Shown here: positions 27,775-36,287 of the stretch, piece after piece
How the letters are laid out: every line of letters begins with the position of its first letter
How positions within the stretch are numbered: position 1 is the stretch's first letter
Program-made: the position numbers and the translations under genes
Source: Rhizobium lentis
Lineage (GTDB): Bacteria; Pseudomonadota; Alphaproteobacteria; Rhizobiales; Rhizobiaceae
DNA: 64,000 nt
Direction: 5' to 3'
Assembly (NCBI RefSeq): GCF_017352135.1
Contig: NZ_CP071454.1
Span: 1,240,501 to 1,304,500 of the forward strand
Notes under the pieces: model-generated
What the model saw: the letters and a program-made list of their open reading frames with translations, nothing else
What the model was told of the DNA's origin: nothing
Databases searched by the model: none

Positions 27775-28908
27775 TTAAATGACGTAGGCCTTCAGCGGCT
27801 CGAAGCCGTTGAAAGCGACCGCCGAATAGGTCGTCGTATAGGCACCGGTGCCTTCGATCAGGACCTCGTCGCCGATCGAAAGAGAGATCGGCAGCGGATA
27901 GAGGTTCTTTTCATAGAGCACGTCGGCCGAATCGCAGGTCGGGCCGGCGATGACGCAAGGCTCCATCTCGTCGCCGTCGTGCCCCGTGCGGATCGGATAG
28001 CGGATGGCTTCGTCCATCGTCTCGGCGAGACCGCCGAACTTGCCGATGTCGAGGAAAACCCAGCGCGCATCGTCATTGTCCGACTTCTTCGAAATCAGCA
28101 CGACTTCCGCCTTGATGACACCGGCATTGCCGACCATGCCGCGGCCCGGCTCGATGATCGTCTGCGGGATCTGGTTGCCGAAATGCGTGCGCAGCGCCTG
28201 GTAGATCGACTTGCCGTACGCTTCTGCGGACGGAACGTCGCGCAGATACTTGGTCGGGAAGCCGCCGCCCATGTTGACCATCTGCAGATGGATGCCCTGC
28301 TTGGCAAGCGAGACGAAGACGCGCTTAGCATCGGCGAGCGCCGAATCCCAGGCATCGACCTTGGTCATCTGCGAACCGACATGGAATGAGACGCCGTAGG
28401 ACTGCAGGCCGAGCTGATGAGCGTAGACGAGAACGTCGACGGCCATCTGCGGGACGCAGCCGAACTTGCGCGACAGCGGCCATTCAGCACCTTCGCCATC
28501 GGTCAGAACGCGGCAGAAGACACGGGCGCCGGGAGCGGCGCGCGAGATCTTCTCGACTTCCTCGTGGCTGTCGACCGCAAAGAGGCTGACGCCGAGCGCA
28601 TGTGCGCGAGCGACGTCACGCTCCTTCTTGATCGTGTTACCGAAGGAGATGCGGGCGGCGGTCGCACCGGCTTCGAGCGCCATTTCGATTTCAGCAACAG
28701 AGGCGCAATCGAAATTGGAGCCAAGGCTGGCGAGCAGCTTCAGCACTTCCGGGGCCGGATTGGCCTTGACGGCGTAGTAGATGGCGCTATCCGGCATCGC
28801 GTGGCGGAAGGCATGGAAATTGTCGCGCACGACATCGAGGTCAACCACGAGGCAGGGACCGTCGGGACGTCGGGTTGCGAGAAAGTCGCGGATGCGCTGG
28901 GTGGTCAT
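27775..28908 (-). CDS. Ornithine/lysine decarboxylase, PLP fold type III
   Basis: The 377-residue protein belongs to the eukaryotic-type ornithine decarboxylase group. The PLP lysine is in IYYAVKANPAPEVLKLL, the PLP-phosphate glycines are in MVNMGGGFPTKYL and the EPGRGMVGNAG motif is present. The active-site Cys is in GPTCDSADVLYEKNL. It makes putrescine (or cadaverine) and starts polyamine synthesis, so ornithine is the likely but not proven main substrate. ATG 28908 has GAGGGA about 8 bases upstream. The long leader upstream of it probably carries the speF RNA motif. Confidence 0.92.
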   Translation of the reverse strand: MTTQRIRDFLATRRPDGPCLVVDLDVVRDNFHAFRHAMPDSAIYYAVKANPAPEVLKLLASLGSNFDCASVAEIEMALEAGATAARISFGNTIKKERDVARAHALGVSLFAVDSHEEVEKISRAAPGARVFCRVLTDGEGAEWPLSRKFGCVPQMAVDVLVYAHQLGLQSYGVSFHVGSQMTKVDAWDSALADAKRVFVSLAKQGIHLQMVNMGGGFPTKYLRDVPSAEAYGKSIYQALRTHFGNQIPQTIIEPGRGMVGNAGVIKAEVVLISKKSDNDDARWVFLDIGKFGGLAETMDEAIRYPIRTGHDGDEMEPCVIAGPTCDSADVLYEKNLYPLPISLSIGDEVLIEGTGAYTTTYSAVAFNGFEPLKAYVI

Positions 28909-29300
28909 ATCGATTCCCTCTTCCAGTTCCAGAGCTCCGGCGTGAACCGGAGGACAAAGGGCATACGAGAACCTGCATTGGAACCAGCCGGTGGAGACCC
29001 CGGAACCATAGCAAGCGCTCGATGCGCGGATAATGAACCAACGCCGCGAACGCGGTGTAAGTTCGGCTTTGTCTGCCATGGATTGGAGGGAGAATCCCAA
29101 CCGCACTTCCGGCAATGATGGTGTGCCTCTTCAGTAACCCCCGCTGATGGAAAGCAGGGAGAGAACAAAAAGGCCCGCACCGTCGTTGCTTCAGGCGTCC
29201 TCGCATTTTCCGGTTGGCCGGAATAGCGACTGGAGGGGTTAATTCCAGGTACCTTACCGATTTCCTCACCAATTCGAGGGTTCGGCGGACACCCATGGGC
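28909..29300 (-). ncRNA. Long leader of the decarboxylase gene, probable speF-type regulatory RNA
   Basis: About 500 bases separate the decarboxylase start from the divergent LysR gene, and about 390 of them near the gene are GC-rich and hairpin-prone, for example CCGC-GTTC-GCGG at about 29044-29055. The speF leader motif (Rfam speF) is described upstream of ornithine decarboxylase genes in alphaproteobacteria, and position and strand fit. I cannot verify the conserved core by eye, and the borders are approximate. Open frames across it lack ribosome sites. Confidence 0.5.
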
Positions 29301-29438
29301 ACGTGCGACTTTGGGCTGAGTGGGAGATAAGAATATTTGCCTTCATAATCAAGCGATTTTTTGATCTTGGGGTCAAAAAAATAATTGAACAGGGCGCCCC
29401 AATTTGTTCAACGTTCTGAAACAGTTTTGGGAAGCGCC

Positions 29439-30332
29439 ATGGATACCTTGACGCGCATACGCGCCTTCATCGACGTCGTCGAAGCCGAAGGCTTTTCCGC
29501 CGCCGCGCGGCGCACCGGCCGCTCCAAGGCGCTGCTCTCCAAATATGTGCGCGAGCTGGAGGATGAGCTCGGCGCCCTGCTGCTCAACCGCACCACCCGG
29601 CAGTTCTCCATGACCGAGGCCGGCCACACCTATTATCGCAGCGCCTCGGATATTCTGAAAGAGATCGACAACCTTGCCGATCTCGTGCGCGAAAACAATG
29701 CGCAGCTGAAAGGACGGCTGCGCATCTCCGTCCCCCGCACCTTCGTCGACGCCGACGTCGGCCAGTCGCTGATCGATTTCGCCAGCGAGAACCCGGACCT
29801 TTCGCTGGAGATCGCCGCCGACGACCGATTCGTCGATCTGATCGAGGAAGGATTCGACGTGGCGATCCGCATCAGTAAGCTCGAAGATTCCGGCATGATT
29901 GCCCGCAAGATTTCCGATTTCCGCGTCCACCTCTGCGCCACCCCGGATTTTCTCGAGCGCCATCCCGATCTCGGGCATCCGAGTGACATTTCCAGCCTTC
30001 CCTTCATCGTCGATACCAATTCACGCACCCAGGGGAGCATCCGCTTCTATAATCCTGACAACACCACCTTCGCCGTCGCCGTCTCCGGGCCGATAGAGGT
30101 CAACAGCCCGCACGCGACGTTACGCGCGGCACTCGCCGGCATCGGCATCGCCCTCATTCCCGATTTCATCGCCCGCAAGCCAATCGAAAGCGGCGAACTG
30201 GTGACGCTGTTCAACGATTACATTCCGACCGACCGCGGCATCTACGCCGTCTATCCGCACCGACGCTATCTGCCGGCCAAGGTGAGGATCTTCGTCGATT
30301 ACTTGCATAACTGGTTCAAGAAACACCCGTGA
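29439..30332 (+). CDS. LysR-family transcriptional regulator
   Basis: The 297-residue protein has an N-terminal winged helix (MDTLTRIRAFIDVVEAEGFS, AAARRTGRSKALLSKYVREL) and a LysR effector domain with RLRISVPRTFVDADVGQSLI. The start at ATG 29439 follows from family length. It is divergent from the decarboxylase gene; LysR genes often regulate the divergent neighbour, but the 530-base gap leaves this open. Confidence 0.88.
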   Translation: MDTLTRIRAFIDVVEAEGFSAAARRTGRSKALLSKYVRELEDELGALLLNRTTRQFSMTEAGHTYYRSASDILKEIDNLADLVRENNAQLKGRLRISVPRTFVDADVGQSLIDFASENPDLSLEIAADDRFVDLIEEGFDVAIRISKLEDSGMIARKISDFRVHLCATPDFLERHPDLGHPSDISSLPFIVDTNSRTQGSIRFYNPDNTTFAVAVSGPIEVNSPHATLRAALAGIGIALIPDFIARKPIESGELVTLFNDYIPTDRGIYAVYPHRRYLPAKVRIFVDYLHNWFKKHP

Positions 30333-30372
30333 GATTGGGCGGCAAGACCGGCCAGGCCGGAAGATGGGGTGG

Positions 30373-30419
30373 TCCCGATTGGGATCCGCCGGCGAGCCGG
30401 TCCCAATTCCGTCCCAATT
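30373..30419. promoter_or_regulatory. TCCC(A/G)ATT repeats and hairpin upstream of the DUF1007-NicO operon
   Basis: TCCCGATT (30373-30380), TCCCAATT (30401-30408) and TCCCAATT (30412-30419) recur in the same orientation. ATTGGGA (30378-30384) pairs with TCCCAAT (30401-30407), with an inner CCGG-CGAG-CCGG hairpin. The location, 43 to 89 bases before ATG 30462, fits a metal-responsive operator. No regulator gene of a known nickel/cobalt family is adjacent. Confidence 0.45.
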
Positions 30420-30461
30420 TCTGGCAAGAACACGGGTCGAGCGAATAAGGCAGCAGGACGC

Positions 30462-31106
30462 ATGAACAAATCCATACCACTGATGACCGCGCTTCTTTCG
30501 CTGGCGCCGGCAACCGCCTTTGCGCATCCGCACATCTTCGTGGAGGCGCGGCTCGAAGTCGTGGCCGGCGCTGATGGCAGCATCGAGGAACTGCGCAATG
30601 TGTGGCGCTTTGACGAGGTCTTCTCCTCCTCGGTGGTCATGGATTTCGACAAGAACACCGATCTGAAGCTGGAGCCGAACGAACTCGCGCAGGTCGGCAA
30701 AACGGTGAAGCAGTCGCTTGCCGATTACGACTACTACATGAACCTGACGATCAACGGCAAAAACGTCACCGTCCAGCAGCCTGACATCATCCATGTCGAC
30801 TATAAGAATGGCCAGCTTCTGATGTTTTTTGCGGTCAAGCCGGCCGAGAAGTTGCCGCTCAAGGGCAGGCTCACCTTCGGCGTCTACGATCCGACGCTCT
30901 ATACATCGATCGACTTTCCGACAGACAACGAACTCGCAACGGTCGGCGACAGCTTCAAGGGCTGCAAACACCAGGTCGTAAGGCCGGATGCCGACGAGGT
31001 AATCTCGCAAAACAAGCAGTCGCTGACGGACGCCTTCTTCACCGACCCCACCGGCACCAACATGTCCAAACTCTTCGCCACCCGGCTGGAGCTCACATGC
31101 GGATGA
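30462..31106 (+). CDS. Periplasmic DUF1007 protein, accessory to nickel/cobalt transporter
   Basis: The 214-residue protein has a signal peptide (MNKSIPLMTALLSLAPATAF, cleavage after AFA), so the mature protein starts with HPHIFVEARLEV. That N-terminal His-x-His and the VWRFDEVFSSSVVMDFD segment are characteristic of DUF1007, which is often encoded with NicO-type transporters. The mature N-terminus is a likely metal site. Its stop overlaps the transporter start by 10 bases, which indicates coupled translation. The start at ATG 30462 follows AGCAGGA. Confidence 0.85.
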   Translation: MNKSIPLMTALLSLAPATAFAHPHIFVEARLEVVAGADGSIEELRNVWRFDEVFSSSVVMDFDKNTDLKLEPNELAQVGKTVKQSLADYDYYMNLTINGKNVTVQQPDIIHVDYKNGQLLMFFAVKPAEKLPLKGRLTFGVYDPTLYTSIDFPTDNELATVGDSFKGCKHQVVRPDADEVISQNKQSLTDAFFTDPTGTNMSKLFATRLELTCG

Positions 31107-32173
31107 AACGGCCGTCCCTCATCTTTCCCGCAGCACTCCTCACGCTCCTGACGGCTGCAAGCCTCGCCCATGCACAATCTCCGCTCGGCATCGGCTCGGC
31201 CGAACCGAGTTTTCAACCGACCGGCGGGCCGCTCGCGCCGCTTTTGCTCTACGTGAACCATGAACAGCAGGCCTTCTACCGGGCTCTGACCGATGCGTTG
31301 AAGGGCATGCGGGAGGATCCGTGGCAGCTGACGTCGCTGGTCGGCCTTTCCTTCGCCTACGGCGTCTTCCATGCCGCCGGCCCCGGCCACGGCAAGGCGG
31401 TCATCTCCTCCTACATGATCGCGAACGAGGTCGAACTGAAGCGCGGCGTGGTGATTTCCTTCATTTCGGCTTTCATTCAGGGGGCAGTCGCCGTGGCCTT
31501 GGTCGGCGGCGCCTGGCTGGTGCTGCGCGGCACCGGTATCACGCTGACGACGGCGACCCATGCGATGGAAATCGCAAGTTTCATCATGGTCATCCTCTTC
31601 GGCGGCTGGCTGCTGTTCCGCAAACTGCGTTCGATGGCGGGCAATCTGCCGCGCCGTCGGCTGTTGGCGACGCCGGTCGGTCCGGTCAGCATGATGCTGG
31701 ATTGGAAGGACAACGCGGCCGAACGCCAAACCTATATCTTCAGCGGCAAGGCACAGGCCGTGGGCGCCGGCCACAGCTTCGTTCCCGGCATGGCCTGCGA
31801 GACCTGCGGCAATACGCATGTGCCTGATCCGGCCCTGCTCGCCGGCGACAGGTTCAGCGCCCGCGAGGCCTGGTCGGCAATCGTGGCCGTCGGCCTTCGC
31901 CCCTGCTCCGGTGCGCTTCTGGTCATGACTTTTTCACTGCTGAACGGCCTCTATCTCGGTGGCATGCTGTCAGTCGCCGCCATGTCGCTCGGCACCGCCA
32001 TCACGGTGTCGGCACTCGCCACCGTCGCCGTCACCGCCAAGGGTGCTGCCGTGCGCCTCTCCGGACGCGGCTCGAGGGCCTCGGTCTGGGTCGGCAACGC
32101 CATCGAAATCCTCGGCGCCCTGCTCGTCATCCTGATGGGCGTCCTGCTGCTCGGCGCTTCACTACAAGGTTAG
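31097..32173 (+). CDS. NicO/RcnA-type nickel-cobalt transporter
   Basis: The 358-residue protein has a signal-like N-terminus and about six membrane helices with the family motif FHAAGPGHGKAVISSYMIAN and the second motif VAVGLRPCSGALLVMTF. A soluble loop between helices holds GHSFVPGMACETCGNTHVPD, with His and a CxxC pair that may bind metal. Proteins of this type export or import nickel and cobalt; the direction cannot be read from the sequence, but export is likely given the RcnA-like motifs. It is coupled to the upstream DUF1007 gene. Confidence 0.88.
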   Translation: MRMKRPSLIFPAALLTLLTAASLAHAQSPLGIGSAEPSFQPTGGPLAPLLLYVNHEQQAFYRALTDALKGMREDPWQLTSLVGLSFAYGVFHAAGPGHGKAVISSYMIANEVELKRGVVISFISAFIQGAVAVALVGGAWLVLRGTGITLTTATHAMEIASFIMVILFGGWLLFRKLRSMAGNLPRRRLLATPVGPVSMMLDWKDNAAERQTYIFSGKAQAVGAGHSFVPGMACETCGNTHVPDPALLAGDRFSAREAWSAIVAVGLRPCSGALLVMTFSLLNGLYLGGMLSVAAMSLGTAITVSALATVAVTAKGAAVRLSGRGSRASVWVGNAIEILGALLVILMGVLLLGASLQG

Positions 32174-32230
32174 CCATTCCAGCAAAAGTGCGAAGCGGTT
32201 TTGCGTCCGGAATTGCGCAATTCTGCAGGT

Positions 32231-32437
32231 CTATTTTCCCCTGCCCCGCTGATAGCGCGCCCGCAGCCAGAAAACCGCGAAAAACGCCATGATCAGGCAG
32301 ACGCCGACGGCAATTGCCAGCGTCGGCGAGAAATTGCCGATCCATAGAACGATGGTCGGCAGGAAATAGAGGACGAAGCCGGCGCCAAGCAGGATGAGGG
32401 CGGCGGCGATCGCCTGCGAGCGGCTCTCCGGGCTCAT
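32231..32437 (-). CDS. Small two-helix membrane protein of unknown function
   Basis: The 68-residue protein (MSPESRSQAIAAALILLGAG) has two hydrophobic helices, one at about 10-28 and a second one (LAIAVGVCLIMAFFAVFWL), and a basic C-terminus (RARYQRGRGK). I do not recognise the family. The ATG at 32437 overlaps the stop of the GNAT gene by four bases (ATGA), so the two are translationally coupled and are a two-gene operon. Confidence 0.6.
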   Translation of the reverse strand: MSPESRSQAIAAALILLGAGFVLYFLPTIVLWIGNFSPTLAIAVGVCLIMAFFAVFWLRARYQRGRGK

Positions 32438-33129
32438 ACGAGCCTTTCCTTTTCCAGATCGGCGCGGATATCCTGCAGACGTCGTATCTGGCCGCCGGCG
32501 GCGTTGAAATTTTCGGGCGAAAGCCAGGCCTCGAAAGCATCGTTGATCAGCGGCCATTCGGCATCGATCATCGAGAACCAGGCGGTGTCGCGGTTGCGAT
32601 GCTTGGAGATCATGTGCTGACGGAACACCCCTTCGAAGCTGAAGCCGTAGCGAAGGGCCGTCGTTTTGCTTGCCTCGTTCTTGTTGTCGCACTTCCATTC
32701 GTAGCGGCGGTAGCCGAGATCTTCGAAAACGTGCTTGGCCATCAGGTAATGGGCTTCGGTGGACAGCGGCGAACGGCTCATCTCTGGACCATGCGCCACG
32801 CCGCCGATCTCGACGACGCCGTTTGCCGGGTCGGCGCGCATATAGTTCGCCATGCCGACAATTTTGCCTGTGGCATTGTCGCGGAAGATATGGGTGAGCC
32901 AGCCGGACTTGCTATAGACGCTGTCCAGCCAGTTGGCGAAATCGTCGATGCCGGAAAAGTCGTCCTGCGCGAAATAGAGAAGCAGCGGATTGATCCCCAT
33001 GCCGCCGAGCCCGTCCCACAGCGCCTCGAGATGTTCCGCGCGCCGATAAGGCTCGACAGTGATGAAACGGCCCTTCAGCGTGACCGGCTTCGGCGCCGGG
33101 CAGCCCTTGAAATTTGCAAGATCGCGCAT
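32434..33129 (-). CDS. GNAT-family N-acetyltransferase, RimJ/RimL type
   Basis: The 231-residue protein matches the RimL-like group: LKGRFITVEPYRRAEHLEAL, a central GKIVGMANYMRADPANGVVE, then MAKHVFEDLGYRRYEWKCDN and ASKTTALRYGFSFEGVFRQH. It probably acetylates the N-terminus of a protein or a small amine. I chose ATG 33129 because AGGGGAG lies 5 bases before it; GTG 33135 would be too close to that site. The small membrane protein gene follows with a four-base overlap. Confidence 0.85.
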   Translation of the reverse strand: MRDLANFKGCPAPKPVTLKGRFITVEPYRRAEHLEALWDGLGGMGINPLLLYFAQDDFSGIDDFANWLDSVYSKSGWLTHIFRDNATGKIVGMANYMRADPANGVVEIGGVAHGPEMSRSPLSTEAHYLMAKHVFEDLGYRRYEWKCDNKNEASKTTALRYGFSFEGVFRQHMISKHRNRDTAWFSMIDAEWPLINDAFEAWLSPENFNAAGGQIRRLQDIRADLEKERLV

Positions 33130-33192
33130 GCTCACTCCCCTTGTCTAGGAGTGGATAGGCCAGCCGCCCGATAAAGGCAACCGGCCTGGATG

Positions 33193-33912
33193 CTACTGTG
33201 ACAAGGTAGCCTTGGCGGAGGACACCGTCGCTTCGATATGGTCAACCAGTTGATCCGCGAGGCCGAGCCGGCCCGCAAGCAGATCGAGATAACCGCGCTC
33301 GGCGCGCGAATCCGGTTCGATGGTGAGCCGCGAGGCAGTGTAGAGCTCGACGCGCTGTTCTTCGGTCACCGCCGCTTTGACGAGCGCGTCGATATCCGTC
33401 GGCGACGCTAGCTCGCGCTCGATGAAGGCCGCGGCCTCGCCGCTGACATCGGCCGCCTTGATCTTGTCCATGATCAGGGCGCGTTCGGCGTCGTCGATAT
33501 GACCGTCGGCCTTGGCGGCTGCAATCATCGCGCGGATCAGCACCAGTACGAATTCGTTGCTGCCGGCGGGCGATGCCGGCCCGAAACCGGATTCGGCCGG
33601 CGGCGGCAGGAGAACCGGATTGTTTGCCGAGGGCGCATCCGAGGGGGCTGCGGGTGCCTGGCCTGCCTGGTAATTCTTGTAGGCCTGGTAGCCAAGGCCG
33701 GCGATCGCGGCAAGACCGCCGATCGCCAGCGCGTTGCCGGCAATACTGCGGCCGGTCTTGGTGCCGAGCAGCACGGCTGCGATCGCGCCGGTCTTCATCG
33801 GATTGTTCTTTGCCGTCTGTACCGCCTCGCCCGCCCTGTCGCGGACCGAACCGCCGAGACCCGGCACCTGCGAACCCAAGAACTGGTCGAGAAGCTTCTT
33901 TGCGTCGAACAT
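33193..33912 (-). CDS. DUF533 (YebE/TerB-like) protein
   Basis: The 239-residue protein starts MFDAKKLLDQFLG, has a Gly/Ala-rich hydrophobic segment (AIGGLAAIAGLGYQAYKNYQ) and ends with a TerB-like helical domain with LIRAMIAAAKADGHIDDAER. YebE-type proteins are inner membrane associated, and their function is not established. It is alone between a GNAT gene and eda. Confidence 0.85.
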   Translation of the reverse strand: MFDAKKLLDQFLGSQVPGLGGSVRDRAGEAVQTAKNNPMKTGAIAAVLLGTKTGRSIAGNALAIGGLAAIAGLGYQAYKNYQAGQAPAAPSDAPSANNPVLLPPPAESGFGPASPAGSNEFVLVLIRAMIAAAKADGHIDDAERALIMDKIKAADVSGEAAAFIERELASPTDIDALVKAAVTEEQRVELYTASRLTIEPDSRAERGYLDLLAGRLGLADQLVDHIEATVSSAKATLSQ

Positions 33913-34023
33913 TCCTCGTCATCTCCTGTTTGAGGCCGGAGGAGAACATAGGTTTGCGACGGCTGAAATACAAATAGGAGGGCGCGGGGATTGCGCCTGA
34001 TGCTCATCCCCGCCCGTCTGACC

Positions 34024-34662
34024 TCAGGCCTTGAGCGCGGCCGCCTCTGCCGCAAGCCTGGTAATCCCTGCCCAGTCGCCGGCTGCAACCAATTCCTTCG
34101 GCGCAACCCACGAGCCGCCGACGCAGACGACGTTCGGCAGCGAGAGATAATCCCTGGCGTTCTTCAACGAAATGCTGCCCGTTGGGCAGAACAGCGTGCC
34201 GGCGAGCGGCGAAGAGAGCGCCTTGAGATAGGCGGCGCCGCCGGCCTGCTCGGCCGGAAAGAACTTCAGAACCTGATAGCCTTCTTCGCGCAGCGCCATC
34301 ACTTCGCTGGCGGTCGCAGCCCCCGGAAGCAGCGGCACGTCAGAATCGGCGGCGGCTTCGAGCAGCTCCTGCGTCGTGCCAGGGCTAACGATGAATTTCG
34401 AACCGGCCTCGACAGCCGCCTCCCAATGGGCGGCATTCAGGATCGTGCCGGCACCGACTTCGGCGCCCTCGACCTCGGCCGCGACGGCGCGCACCGCCTC
34501 GAGTGCCGCCGGTGTGCGCATAGTGATCTCGATTGCCTTCAGGCCGCCCGCCACCAGCGCGCGGGCCAGCGATACGGCCGACTTCGCGTCCTCGACGATC
34601 AGGACCGGAACAACCGGCTGCAGTTTCAGGATGGAAAGAAGCTTCTCTGTTTTCTCGCCCAT
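34024..34662 (-). CDS. eda: 2-keto-3-deoxy-6-phosphogluconate aldolase
   Basis: The 212-residue protein is a class I aldolase. The Schiff-base Lys is in VLKFFPAEQAGG and the Glu in AIEITMRTPAALEAV. VGAGTILNAAHWEAAVEAGS and the SPGTTQELLEAA motif are typical of Eda. It splits KDPG into pyruvate and glyceraldehyde-3-phosphate in the Entner-Doudoroff pathway, the main sugar route in rhizobia. The other pathway genes (zwf, edd) are not in the window. Confidence 0.93.
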   Translation of the reverse strand: MGEKTEKLLSILKLQPVVPVLIVEDAKSAVSLARALVAGGLKAIEITMRTPAALEAVRAVAAEVEGAEVGAGTILNAAHWEAAVEAGSKFIVSPGTTQELLEAAADSDVPLLPGAATASEVMALREEGYQVLKFFPAEQAGGAAYLKALSSPLAGTLFCPTGSISLKNARDYLSLPNVVCVGGSWVAPKELVAAGDWAGITRLAAEAAALKA

Positions 34663-34815
34663 GGCCGTGCGATTTCCTTGAAACGATTGAATTCGACCCG
34701 GAATAACGCCCTCTCAGAGGCTTGTCGAGATAAAACCAGATCGTATGACAAGATGGGTAGGAAATGCGTGGAAATTGGGCTACCGTGCCTTGACCGTCAC
34801 AAAAGGTTCATCGGC

Positions 34816-35304
34816 ATGGCGAAAGAGATCGAACGGAAGTTCCTTGTACGCAGCGATGGATGGCGTTCCGCAGTCGAGACAAGATCTGTTCTCAGGCAGG
34901 GTTACATCGCTTCGATGGACGACCGTTCCGTCCGGGTGCGCGTCCTCGACAGCAGGAAAGCGCGGCTGACGATCAAGATCGGCCGCAGCGCTATCACCCG
35001 CGATGAATTCGAATACGATATCCCCGTCGCCGATGCCGAAGAGCTGCTGCAGAACGCAATCGGCATCGTCATCGAGAAAACGCGCTACCGCGTTCCGCAC
35101 AAGGGCTTTGTCTGGGAGGTCGACGTCTTTGCCGGCGCGCATCGCGGATTGGTGATCGCCGAGGTCGAAATGACGTCGGAAACCGACGATCCGGGCCTGC
35201 CCAGCTGGCTTGGCCGTGAGGTGACCGGCGATGCCCGCTATTCCAACCAGGCCCTTGCCACAGAATACGAGCATGACAGGCATGGCCTATCGAATACGGC
35301 CTGA
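34816..35304 (+). CDS. CYTH-domain protein, probable inorganic triphosphatase
   Basis: The 162-residue protein starts MAKEIERKFLVR, with the ExExK signature of CYTH at residues 4-8. YIASMDDRSVRVRVLDSRKA and the RLTIKIGRSAITRDEFEYDI strands follow. CYTH enzymes hydrolyse triphosphates such as PPPi in a beta-barrel tunnel. The long open frame upstream covers the antisense of eda and is not real. Its end overlaps the start of the CHAD gene, so the pair matches the CYTH-CHAD architecture found fused elsewhere. Confidence 0.88.
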   Translation: MAKEIERKFLVRSDGWRSAVETRSVLRQGYIASMDDRSVRVRVLDSRKARLTIKIGRSAITRDEFEYDIPVADAEELLQNAIGIVIEKTRYRVPHKGFVWEVDVFAGAHRGLVIAEVEMTSETDDPGLPSWLGREVTGDARYSNQALATEYEHDRHGLSNTA

Positions 35305-36190
35305 CGCCGATTTCACCGACGAGTTCCGCAGCGTCGCCACCGAGCAGCTTGACTATGCCGTAACAGTTCTCGAGGAGCGGCCGGACGGAGCGCATGAGGC
35401 AATCCATTCCTTTCGCAAAAACCTGAAGCGGCTGCGCTCGCTCTACCGGCTGGTGGCCCGCGAGGTGCCGGATTTCCAGGACCACGAAAATGCGAGGCTT
35501 CGCGATACCGCTCGGTCGCTTTCGGCGATCCGTGACGCTGCCGCCTTGATCGGGACCGCGCAATATCTGCAGAAAACCGCGCGTGGGAAAGAAGAAAGCG
35601 AGGCGCTCGGCCGTATCGTCACCATTCTCGAAGGACGCCGCGACCGGATGGCGGAAGCCGAAAGTGAGCTGGAAAACAGGCTGACGGAGACGACCGGCAT
35701 TCTGAAGGAGGCCACCGCCGCCCTGGACGCGGTCTGCTTTGACGGCGGCCACCGCAAGAACGCCCGCATGCTGGCGAGGAGCTGGCGCCGGACGGCGCGC
35801 AAAGCGAAGGCGGCGCTTGCGGCTTGCCACGGCGAGGGATCGGCCGACGTTTTTCACGATCTGCGCAAACGCACTTACGATTATCGGCTTTACCACGCCC
35901 TTTTGCGCGACGTCTGGCCGGGCGCCATGAAGGCCAAGCGCGATGCGGCCAAGGATCTCGTCGAGGATCTCGGCCGCATTCACGATCTTGCCGTGCTCTG
36001 CGAACTGGTCGAAGCCGAGCCGCAAATCTTCACCCGCAACGACGATCTTGCCCATCTGCTCGACGCGATCATCTTCCGCCAGCAGGAAGACCGGCGGCAG
36101 GCGCTTGTCAAAGCCGAGGCCGTCTTCGCCGATGACCCTGATGAGGAAGCGCAGCGTATCGAGCTTCTCTGGCTAACCGCCGCAAATTGA
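35273..36190 (+). CDS. CHAD-domain protein
   Basis: The product has 305 residues from ATG 35273, or 302 from ATG 35282. CHAD hallmarks are present: [20 protein letters not shown] early and a second His-containing helix [20 protein letters not shown], then [22 protein letters not shown] domains are helical, bind polyphosphate and often accompany CYTH. It overlaps the CYTH gene by 32 bases in another frame, so the two are translationally coupled. The start choice between the two ATGs is open. Confidence 0.88.
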   Translation: MTGMAYRIRPDADFTDEFRSVATEQLDYAVTVLEERPDGAHEAIHSFRKNLKRLRSLYRLVAREVPDFQDHENARLRDTARSLSAIRDAAALIGTAQYLQKTARGKEESEALGRIVTILEGRRDRMAEAESELENRLTETTGILKEATAALDAVCFDGGHRKNARMLARSWRRTARKAKAALAACHGEGSADVFHDLRKRTYDYRLYHALLRDVWPGAMKAKRDAAKDLVEDLGRIHDLAVLCELVEAEPQIFTRNDDLAHLLDAIIFRQQEDRRQALVKAEAVFADDPDEEAQRIELLWLTAAN

Positions 36191-36287
36191 GACGAATGGC
36201 AGACGTGCTCCTGCAGCCGGCCACAGTCGAGGCCACCGCCGGCGGAAGGCAATTGCGCGGCCGGCCGATTTTCTGTATTTCCCGCAC

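Noticed and set aside
28841..29302. 153-residue basic open frame in the decarboxylase leader
   Set aside because: There is no ribosome site, it overlaps the decarboxylase start and it has no recognisable domain.
33991..34815. N-terminal extension of the CYTH frame
   Set aside because: It covers the antisense of eda; the ExExK motif fixes the CYTH start at 34816.
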